This document shows positions 45,881 through 52,431 of a stretch of DNA of 64,000 nt, in pieces. Where the stretch lies: positions 184,239 to 248,238 of the forward strand of contig DJTE01000011.1 of the NCBI GenBank assembly GCA_002439165.1. Direction: 5' to 3'. This DNA comes from Chryseobacterium indologenes. GTDB lineage: Bacteria; Bacteroidota; Bacteroidia; Flavobacteriales; Weeksellaceae. The number at the start of each line of letters is the position of its first letter. Position 1 is the stretch's first letter. The notes below the pieces were generated by a model. That model had not been told where the DNA came from and did not search any database. It saw nothing but the letters and a program-made list of their open reading frames with translations. A program made the translations under genes and the position numbers.

Positions 45881-45955
45881 ATAGCCTATGTATATTGACT
45901 TTTCTGTGAGGAAGAATGGGAGAATTGTTATGGAGATGGTTTATGTGAAAAACAA

Positions 45956-45990
45956 AAAAGAGAAAATGTAGTTTTTACAAATTCTCTTTT
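45956..45990. repeat. Imperfect hairpin at the left edge of the mobile element
   Basis: AAAAGAGAA-AA-TGTA / TACA-AA-TTCTCTTTT with a central GTTTT loop. The symmetric AA/AA interruption is notable. It ends 5 bp before the left copy of the 12-bp direct repeat and could also end minus-strand transcription from the HNH gene. Confidence 0.6.
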
Positions 45991-45995
45991 AGTTT

Positions 45996-46007
45996 AAAAG
46001 TGGAGTT
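45996..46007 (+). repeat. Left 12-bp direct repeat, putative attL core
   Basis: AAAAGTGGAGTT, identical to 52,295-52,306 in the same orientation. The two copies bracket the recombinase gene and its cargo. The match ends exactly at 12 bp on both sides. Confidence 0.6.
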
Positions 46008-46093
46008 GGAGGATATAGAATGATTTCTAATTATCAAGTTGTTATGTTTGAATTTAAACTTTGCTACCACTTATGCTACTACCAACATTTGTT

Positions 46094-47551
46094 TTACTTT
46101 TCTGAATTTGAATTGACAAACTGTTGTAGAAGAAAGAATTTGGAAAAGGTGTAATCCCTTACATTTAAGTTCTCTCGATTTAATTCAAATAGTCGCATTA
46201 AAGTTGAATATAAAATCATCCTCTTATTATTATTATTTCTATCAAAAGTAATATATTCTTTTTTATAAAATTCTTCCGGTGATATACTTTCTATCCTATG
46301 AAATTCTTGTTGGAGGCACAATAATTCCTCAACTTCTAATTCTGGTATTGCGTCTATAATTTCTTTTTCGATTCCAACAGAAAGTTCTTCTAATTGTGGG
46401 TGATTTTTTAATAATATAAATTTACTTATTAGGTATGATACTTTCCTTACATAGCTATTTATATCAAGTACATATTTTACAGTATATTGTTTTTGTTTCG
46501 TCTCAAGAAAATCATATATTTCATTTAATTTCATTCCTCTAATATCTTCGCTGTCCACACCTAATTCTTCAATTAAAATATTTAAATATTTTGGACGAGT
46601 AGCTCGTATATTAATATCAGGCTTTTCTTGTTTAATAATTGTTTGGTAGTATGTTTTATTAATTTCAGGTCCCTTGTAATTATGATTTAGAATCACATAA
46701 TATTGAAACGTACTAAATAAATCAATATAACATACTAATCTTGTATTTCCAAAGCTTCTGTCGGTGTAAAGCATTAAAGTGTGTGTTGGGAAACCATCTT
46801 CTATAACACTTCTAACGGGTTCCATTAGTTTGTCAATAGTACCAACAGGATAAAAGGCTAAAACATTTGTAGTGAAAATTATCTGTTCGTTTTCTGTATC
46901 GATTGTACACGGCATATCTGTTCTTTTTATACCATGTAAAGAGGCAAAACCAGTCGCTATTTTATTAAGTCCAAGTTTAAATTTTTCATTGAAATTTTCG
47001 ATTCCTTGCGAAAAATTTATACCTAATTCTTGCCAATCACTAATATGATCTATCAGTTCCACACTTATGGTTTTGGTATCATGACCTTCTTTCTCGAGAT
47101 CTTGGAGAACTTTCTTTTGAAAAGAATCAAGAATCTTTTTTGCACCATAAATTTTTACAGTATTGGTTTCTTTATTAAAATCGTAATCGGGTTTTTTTGG
47201 AACGATTTTTCCATCTTTTACTTGTACTTCTATTTTAGTTCCATCAGATTTTTTAATATAACCTATAAGGGTTTTACCACCATTTTCACCGTGGTCTTTA
47301 GATGCAAGAATATGACTTATCGGACTTGTAAATAGATCAAAGATTTTTACAAAATCAGTGTCAATGGATTTGGATAATTTACTTCCACACATTTCGCAAA
47401 GAATATTTGGTGCTTTTAAACGACCATATAAAGCATTTTGAATGATATGTTCGTCATGTTTAAATTTTGGTAATTCTTTATCAAGATCTTTTCTCAAATA
47501 TCCTTTTTTTTCAATCATTGTTTGACCACAGAGGTAACAAATATCTTTCAT
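46094..47551 (-). CDS. HNH-type zinc-ribbon endonuclease-like protein
   Basis: 485 residues. The N-terminus carries C5-x2-C8, then DEHIIQNALYGRLKAPNILCEMCG with H35, N39 and C52-x2-C55: a treble-clef/HNH nuclease arrangement in which H35 and the following Asn are the candidate active-site residues. The remaining about 420 residues (mixed alpha/beta, no known motif, with charged helices near the end) are unrecognised. It is encoded opposite to the neighbouring operon, with a separate A/T-rich upstream region, inside the putative mobile element. It may be a defence nuclease or part of the element's cargo. The HNH call is from the motif only. Confidence 0.6.
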   Translation of the reverse strand: MKDICYLCGQTMIEKKGYLRKDLDKELPKFKHDEHIIQNALYGRLKAPNILCEMCGSKLSKSIDTDFVKIFDLFTSPISHILASKDHGENGGKTLIGYIKKSDGTKIEVQVKDGKIVPKKPDYDFNKETNTVKIYGAKKILDSFQKKVLQDLEKEGHDTKTISVELIDHISDWQELGINFSQGIENFNEKFKLGLNKIATGFASLHGIKRTDMPCTIDTENEQIIFTTNVLAFYPVGTIDKLMEPVRSVIEDGFPTHTLMLYTDRSFGNTRLVCYIDLFSTFQYYVILNHNYKGPEINKTYYQTIIKQEKPDINIRATRPKYLNILIEELGVDSEDIRGMKLNEIYDFLETKQKQYTVKYVLDINSYVRKVSYLISKFILLKNHPQLEELSVGIEKEIIDAIPELEVEELLCLQQEFHRIESISPEEFYKKEYITFDRNNNNKRMILYSTLMRLFELNRENLNVRDYTFSKFFLLQQFVNSNSEK

Positions 47552-47643
47552 GTTGATTAGTTTATACTTTAAAAATAAAAAATATATCTTAAAATTATAA
47601 GCTTATTTATGGGAAACCGTAATATTTATAATATATTCTATTT

Positions 47644-47651
47644 TACTTTTG
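47644..47651 (+). promoter_or_regulatory. -7 element for the PfkB/PurA-like operon
   Basis: TACTTTTG fits TAnnTTTG, about 66 nt before the first ATG. No -33 TTG is found at standard spacing. The region between is very A/T-rich. Confidence 0.45.
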
Positions 47652-47717
47652 AATGATAAAATTATTTTTTCTGAATTGTAAAAAATTATATATTTAAATT
47701 ATATAATATTATATTCT

Positions 47718-47924
47718 ATGGAAACAAAAAGTTTATCATCAAAATTAGATCAATTGTCAGATGAACAAGTTCTAAAAGAGTTTGTTAAAAGGTTTAAATG
47801 TGATGGTGCAATTCTTATTTATTTAGAAAATAATTGCGAGAGTGGTCTTGCTCGTTGGACAAATAAAAATGGAAAGAATTGGGTTAATAATCTGATGCCA
47901 TTAATAAAAGAAATTCATACATAA
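47718..47924 (+). CDS. Small protein of unknown function (68 aa)
   Basis: A 68-residue frame starting METKSLSSKLDQLSDEQVLK. It has an N-terminal amphipathic helix, a short strand-like stretch (GAILIYLENN) and a C-terminal Trp/Asn-rich segment (LARWTNKNGKNWVNNL). There is no signal peptide or known domain. It is the first gene of the plus-strand operon, 23 nt before the Gly-rich protein gene, and its codon use matches its neighbours, so it is probably real. I do not recognise the family. Confidence 0.6.
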   Translation: METKSLSSKLDQLSDEQVLKEFVKRFKCDGAILIYLENNCESGLARWTNKNGKNWVNNLMPLIKEIHT

Positions 47925-47947
47925 TATTAATTAAAAAACTAAAAACC

Positions 47948-48313
47948 ATGAAAGGAGGTGGAGGCGGAAGCCAAAATTACAGCAGACAATTAGCAGGAAC
48001 ACAAGGAGCAGGTTTTATAGGTGGCGATGATGAATGTTTAAATATATTATTTGACGTATATCTTAAAAAGATTCAAAGTCAGATATTTAAACTGAATGTC
48101 GGAGATATTTTACAGATTGATTTAGATCAGGAAATGCAATTAGTGAATGTTTTATCAAAGGGTATCCTATGTGGGATAGTTGATACTCCACAAGTACTAC
48201 AATTGCGAAATTGTATAAAAAAGGGCTACAGATATAAAGCTACAATTATTGAGTTAGATGGAAATGAGGAGAAATGTAAAGTAAGAATACAATATTTACA
48301 AACTGTACTATGA
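47948..48313 (+). CDS. Gly-rich-tailed small beta-barrel-like protein (121 aa)
   Basis: 121 residues. The N-terminus MKGGGGGSQNYSRQLAGTQGAG is a flexible Gly/Ser/Gln tail. Residues 35-121 alternate strands and turns (KLNVGDILQIDLD, LVNVLSKGILCGIVDT, CIKKGYRYKATIIEL, KCKVRIQYL), a pattern suggestive of a small beta-barrel, loosely like the HIRAN type; that similarity is a guess from spacing. The stop overlaps the next start in ATGA, so it is translationally coupled to the kinase-transferase fusion. A ribosome site AAACTAAAAACC is weak. No family is recognised. It may be an adaptor for the two enzymes. Confidence 0.7.
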   Translation: MKGGGGGSQNYSRQLAGTQGAGFIGGDDECLNILFDVYLKKIQSQIFKLNVGDILQIDLDQEMQLVNVLSKGILCGIVDTPQVLQLRNCIKKGYRYKATIIELDGNEEKCKVRIQYLQTVL

Positions 48314-49485
48314 TTGATATTGTTGGTGGGACATATTACGAAGTATGTCATGATCCAAAGTACGAAGATCTTTTTGGGTCCGGTTTAAGGGGAGCTATTG
48401 CATTAAGTGACAAAGGATTTGAAATTAATTATCATTCATCTGTTGGTGCCGATTTCAAGGAACTTTTTGACTATAAGGTTTCAGCTTACAAAATTAATCA
48501 ATATTTACAGGTACATGAAAAATCTATTATATTCGATTATTATCATCCATTAGCAAAACCAATACCTTATAATTTACCTGCCAAAAATTTCATCTTACCA
48601 AAGGTAGAAGCAAAGCATATTCTTTATTATGGAATGATTGAGTCGGATTGTTCTGTGGACGGAGAGTATGTAGTTTATGATCCTCAAAATCACATAGGAT
48701 TTAGAAAAACTAATTCAAAAGCACAGCATTTAGCTTTGATACTAAATAAAAATGAGGCTATGATGTTAAGTAATAATATCAGTAAAGATATAAATGAAGT
48801 TGGAAAATTTTTATTGGAAAATGAAGAAGCAGAGGTGGTAGTAATAAAAAATGGAGCAAAAGGTGCTACAGTTTTTTTTGAAAACAAATCTAAAGTGATT
48901 CCTGTTTTTGAAACAGAATCAGTATGGCCAATAGGCAGTGGGGATATATTTTCCGCGGTTTTTGCTTGGAAATGGATGATTGAAAAACTTTCTCCTGATG
49001 ATTCTGCGATGTTTGCTTCAAAATATACAGCAGATTATTGTAATTCTAGGAATGTGCCACTTTCCAAAAATCCGAAGGAGTTTAACAGTATAATGTCGGA
49101 AAAAAGAAAAAAAATCTATTTGGCAGGACCATTTTTTACGGTTTCAGAAAGATTTTTAATCAATGAGATTTATTCTATATTAAATGGGTTTGATGTTGAT
49201 ATTTTCTCGCCATTTCATAATGCAGGTATACCGGTTTTTAAAGAGGATTTTGAAAAAATAGCAAAAATAGATATTGATAATTTGAACAATTGTGATGCGG
49301 TTTTAGCAGTTATTTCAGGAAATGATCCTGGAACAATTTTTGAGGTTGGATACGCGAAAGCATTAGGTAAGAAAGTCATTTTGTTTTGTGAAAATTATAA
49401 AGAAAATGACTTATTCATGTTTGAAGGAACTGATTGTGAAATCACATCTGACTTATCAACAGCAATATATAAAGTCTCATGGTAA
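48310..49485 (+). CDS. PfkB-like kinase fused to nucleoside 2-deoxyribosyltransferase-like domain
   Basis: 391 residues. Residues 1-255 resemble a shortened PfkB/ribokinase fold: GSGLRGAIALSDKGFEINYHSSVG near the start, EEAEVVVIKNGAKGATVFF, and the anion-hole motif G209-S-G-D212 with the candidate catalytic Asp. Residues 266-391 resemble nucleoside 2-deoxyribosyltransferase: KIYLAGPFFTVSERFL, FSPFHNAG, and NDPGTIFEVGYAKALGKKV with the candidate nucleophile Glu345. The protein could phosphorylate a nucleoside and cleave or exchange its base. The start overlaps the upstream stop (ATGA) and the end overlaps the PurA-like start by 7 nt. Domain calls are from motifs; activity is unknown. Confidence 0.78.
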   Translation: MIDIVGGTYYEVCHDPKYEDLFGSGLRGAIALSDKGFEINYHSSVGADFKELFDYKVSAYKINQYLQVHEKSIIFDYYHPLAKPIPYNLPAKNFILPKVEAKHILYYGMIESDCSVDGEYVVYDPQNHIGFRKTNSKAQHLALILNKNEAMMLSNNISKDINEVGKFLLENEEAEVVVIKNGAKGATVFFENKSKVIPVFETESVWPIGSGDIFSAVFAWKWMIEKLSPDDSAMFASKYTADYCNSRNVPLSKNPKEFNSIMSEKRKKIYLAGPFFTVSERFLINEIYSILNGFDVDIFSPFHNAGIPVFKEDFEKIAKIDIDNLNNCDAVLAVISGNDPGTIFEVGYAKALGKKVILFCENYKENDLFMFEGTDCEITSDLSTAIYKVSW

Positions 49486-50657
49486 AAAAAGCTTTTATCG
49501 TGGTGGGGTTAGGATATGGAGATGAAGGAAAAGGAATTGCAACGGATTTTCTTGCAACCAAATATCCAAATTCTATAATAATTAGATTCAACGGAGGTCA
49601 CCAAGCAGGTCATTGTGTTGTTGATAATAAGACGGGTAAAAGTCATGTGTTTTCAAATTTAGGATCTGGAACATTTAGAGGTCTGCCAACATACTGGTCA
49701 GAGAAATGTACTTTTGCACCTACTTATTTTCTTGAAGAAATTAGTGAAATAAATACTGATTTTAAATTTTATGTTAATTGTAATTCTCCAATTACAACTC
49801 ATTATGACGTATTATTTAATCGTACTTCGGAGCTAACCCAAAGAGATAAGAGAAAAGGAAGTTGTGGTGTAGGATTCGGTACAACAGTAGAAAGAAATAA
49901 GGTTATATCATTTACAATTTCAGATTTATTTAAAAATGAAGAATTTCTAATTTCAAAACTTCAAGAAATTCATAATTACTATAAGAAACTTGTTAATATT
50001 GAAACATCATTTGATTTTGATCAATTTGATCACCATGTTGAAAATCTTTTCTTTCTTGAGCAGATATTCATTTTAAAAAAATTATTAATAAAGGGAAATA
50101 TACATATTGTTAATTGTGATAGTGAAATATTTGAAAAGTGGGATACATTTATTTTTGAGGGATCACAAGGTATTTTAATAGATCAAAATTTTGGAACAAA
50201 ACCATATATTACTAAAAGTAATACTACTTCGCAAAATGCGATTGCTATGATTCAAAAATCTAAGCTAAATATTGATGCGGAAATTTTTTATGTAACCCGG
50301 GCATATCAAACAAGACATGGAAACGGTCCCTTTAAAGAAAATAATCCAGATTTTCATTTAATAAATAATTTAGAAGAAACTAATGTTGATAATCTTTATC
50401 AAGGAAAAATGAGATCTAATTTCCTTGATATTGATGATTTAATTTATGCACTTAACTGTGATAAACAATATTCAAAAGAACTTAGTAAAAATCTATTGAT
50501 TACTTGTATTGACCATATGATTTCTGAAAATATTAAAATTTATATTAATGGCGGATTAGAAGTAGCACATTATAGGAGTATTTCTAATTTTCTTGGTATA
50601 GATTTTAAAAATGTATTTTACAGTAAAAGTAAATTTTCGAAAAACATTTTTCAGTAG
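49479..50657 (+). CDS. Divergent adenylosuccinate synthetase (PurA-like)
   Basis: 392 residues versus about 425-430 for housekeeping PurA. The GTP-site P-loop GYGDEGKG keeps the catalytic Asp (D15), and GGHQAGH keeps the catalytic His (H41). The region FEGSQGILIDQNFGT..YITKSNTTSQNA and VTRAYQTRHGNGPF are the expected PurA blocks. The IMP-binding loop is changed (KRKGSCGVGFGTTVERN) and GKMRSNFLDIDDLIYAL replaces the usual TGRPRRCGW region. PurA joins IMP and Asp using GTP; here the nucleotide may differ. Retention of Asp sets it apart, as I recall, from phage PurZ. Its context, last gene of a cargo operon on a mobile element, argues against housekeeping use. Confidence 0.85.
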   Translation: MVKKAFIVVGLGYGDEGKGIATDFLATKYPNSIIIRFNGGHQAGHCVVDNKTGKSHVFSNLGSGTFRGLPTYWSEKCTFAPTYFLEEISEINTDFKFYVNCNSPITTHYDVLFNRTSELTQRDKRKGSCGVGFGTTVERNKVISFTISDLFKNEEFLISKLQEIHNYYKKLVNIETSFDFDQFDHHVENLFFLEQIFILKKLLIKGNIHIVNCDSEIFEKWDTFIFEGSQGILIDQNFGTKPYITKSNTTSQNAIAMIQKSKLNIDAEIFYVTRAYQTRHGNGPFKENNPDFHLINNLEETNVDNLYQGKMRSNFLDIDDLIYALNCDKQYSKELSKNLLITCIDHMISENIKIYINGGLEVAHYRSISNFLGIDFKNVFYSKSKFSKNIFQ

Positions 50658-50733
50658 ATATTGTGACTCTTAGCAAACCATATCCTCAGGAACAAGAAAT
50701 TGGATTGCCAAGGAATAAATTTTGATAAAAATA

Positions 50734-50766
50734 AAACCTGAAAATTATTTCAGGTTTATTTTTTAT
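50734..50766 (+). terminator. Rho-independent terminator after the PurA-like gene
   Basis: The stem AAACCTGAAA / TTTCAGGTTT on an ATTA loop is followed by ATTTTTTATTT. It ends the plus-strand operon about 75 nt after the stop. Confidence 0.85.
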
Positions 50767-50917
50767 TTAAATATTTTAGGAATGGAAATCTTATAATGTT
50801 CAGAACGATAGACTTTAATTCATATCAACTTTAAATCGATGGATAAAATCTGACATCTTAAAACCTCACTATATCGGAAATAGGGTTTATTTTAAAGAAT
50901 CGGAACTACCTATAACC

Positions 50918-50946
50918 AAAAAGAACCTCACGTGAGGTTCTTTTTT
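50918..50946. terminator. Bidirectional terminator beside the recombinase gene
   Basis: An almost perfect palindrome, AAAGAACCTCA-CG-TGAGGTTCTTT, with A-runs and T-runs outside. It lies at the 3' end of the minus-strand recombinase gene. Confidence 0.8.
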
Positions 50947-52234
50947 AGATATAAATTAGCTCCAGATTTTCAGACATTTTTGATCTGATTTTTTTCGCTT
51001 TTTCCAACATAGTATTTTGGTCATAATGTTCTACCATGGAAGTTGTTTTATGACCGGTATTTACCATAATACCTTCGTCTCCTAGCACTGATCTAAAATT
51101 GGTAATATAAGACCTTCTACAAATATGGGATGTTATCAATTCCCACTTTTCGTAATGGTCAAATATTTTTCTTTTATTAATCATTTTTCCACCAAAGATT
51201 AAATCTTTAATTCCTGCTAATTGACAGACAAGTTTTATGTATTCATTAAATCTTTGATCAGATATCTGTCTAGGGAACTCACCCAATCTTTTGTCTAAAA
51301 TCGTTTTTACCGGATCCAAAAGTATTGCAGTAACGGGATCATTTGTCTTCTTTTGTACCAAGGAGATATAATGATGATCAATTATATCAGTTTTTTTCAA
51401 TCTTAGTAAATCTGAAACCCTCAATCCCATATAACAACCTATAACCAACCAATCTCTAGCATTATCAAGGTAATCTAATTCCAAATCAAGAACTTTGATT
51501 TTATGAATTTCCTCTAAACTTAATACAGGATCTTTATAATTTTTGGGTTCTATATAGAATGTCCAATTGGGAACTTCATCACTTGTTTTATGTTTTTTCG
51601 ATTTAGCAAACTTGATGAAGGTTTTAATGATCTTCAGTTCTTTTACTATCGTCATCGGTGCATACCGGTTCTTTGTACACCAGTCTGTAAAAGTATTTCT
51701 AAAATTATCATCAATATCTGAAACTGTAAGTTTTGAGTTAATCTTAAATAATTTATTCTTGATTACTCTGAATTTTTTAATGGAAGCAGATGTTAATTCT
51801 TTGTGTTTTCCTAAAGCGAAAACACTTTTTTCTTTGATGTAATCTTCTATCAATTGAGATATAAAAACTGATTGACTCACCGCTTTTTTCTCAGATTTCT
51901 TTTTATTTTTGCCATATTTCAAATCTAAAAAACTCTTAATCTGTGATTTCGTGACATTGTAATTGTTCATCAGAAGAAAACTGTTCAGATTATTTTTTAA
52001 CTCATTCAGTTTAATATTAAACTCGTCAATATTTTTATTCAATATTTTTTGGGATTCATCTTTAGGACTTTTCTTTTTGAACGATAGTTTATACATTCCA
52101 CTTTTGGCGTCCCACCTTTCTGCGTCGATTGAAAAAGGACTTGCCCAAAAGAAATCAAAGTCTCTACTTGGTTTATATCTTAAATAGATTGTTGCCTCTC
52201 CAACCGTCTTTCTTAATAATAATGTTATACTCAT
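50945..52234 (-). CDS. Tyrosine-type site-specific recombinase/integrase
   Basis: 429 residues from the ATG at 52,234 (MSITLLLRKTVGEATIYLRYKPSRD), chosen because this opening is typical of Bacteroidota integrases; an in-frame ATG 17 codons further upstream is less likely. An N-terminal arm-binding domain and a SAM-like core-binding domain (about 110-210) precede the catalytic domain with Arg in YMGLRVSDLLRL, HICRRS for H-x-x-R, TGHKTTSMVEHY with the terminal Tyr nucleophile. It cuts and joins att sites. The start is about 60 nt from the right 12-bp repeat, the usual position next to attR. The closest Tn/CTn type cannot be named. Confidence 0.9.
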   Translation of the reverse strand: MSITLLLRKTVGEATIYLRYKPSRDFDFFWASPFSIDAERWDAKSGMYKLSFKKKSPKDESQKILNKNIDEFNIKLNELKNNLNSFLLMNNYNVTKSQIKSFLDLKYGKNKKKSEKKAVSQSVFISQLIEDYIKEKSVFALGKHKELTSASIKKFRVIKNKLFKINSKLTVSDIDDNFRNTFTDWCTKNRYAPMTIVKELKIIKTFIKFAKSKKHKTSDEVPNWTFYIEPKNYKDPVLSLEEIHKIKVLDLELDYLDNARDWLVIGCYMGLRVSDLLRLKKTDIIDHHYISLVQKKTNDPVTAILLDPVKTILDKRLGEFPRQISDQRFNEYIKLVCQLAGIKDLIFGGKMINKRKIFDHYEKWELITSHICRRSYITNFRSVLGDEGIMVNTGHKTTSMVEHYDQNTMLEKAKKIRSKMSENLELIYI

Positions 52235-52294
52235 AATATGCTGATTTAGGCTAAGATACAGCGGAAAATCTGCATTGCCTAGCAAGCTGGATTG

Positions 52295-52306
52295 AAAAGT
52301 GGAGTT
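52295..52306 (+). repeat. Right 12-bp direct repeat, putative attR core
   Basis: AAAAGTGGAGTT, followed by a T-run. Identical to 45,996-46,007. It lies upstream of the recombinase gene. Confidence 0.6.
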
Positions 52307-52343
52307 TTTTTAAAAAAAACAATTACAAAATAATAACTGTTCG

Positions 52344-52351
52344 TATATTTG
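52344..52351 (+). promoter_or_regulatory. -7 element for the restriction cassette
   Basis: TATATTTG fits TAnnTTTG. It is about 80 nt before the GTG start of the helicase gene and just outside the putative attR. Confidence 0.5.
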
Positions 52352-52431
52352 AAATTATGTCCTGTACTAATGATAAATTCAACATTTTTAGAATTAGAAA
52401 ACAGGTTTAAACTTTAAAACTGTAATCAGAC

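Larger units (their letters stand above)
45996..52306. mobile_element. Putative 6.3-kb integrated element with tyrosine recombinase
   Basis: The limits are the two 12-bp direct repeats. The recombinase gene lies just inside the right repeat; the cargo is an HNH-type gene and a four-gene nucleotide-metabolism operon. There are no conjugation, capsid or replication genes, so it is a small integrative cassette or island mobilised by its own or a helper recombinase. Composition is more A/T-rich than the chromosome to the left. The ends are inferred from the repeats and need an empty-site comparison. Confidence 0.55.

Noticed and set aside
45996..46030. Possible tRNA 3' end at the left repeat (TGGAGTTGGAGG...)
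   Set aside because: Without a recognisable T-loop or the rest of a cloverleaf on either strand, it is not a tRNA.
49479..50657. Assignment as PurZ (2-aminoadenine/Z-genome biosynthesis)
   Set aside because: The catalytic Asp in GDEGKG is retained, whereas phage PurZ proteins change it. No dATP hydrolase or Z-specific polymerase is nearby.
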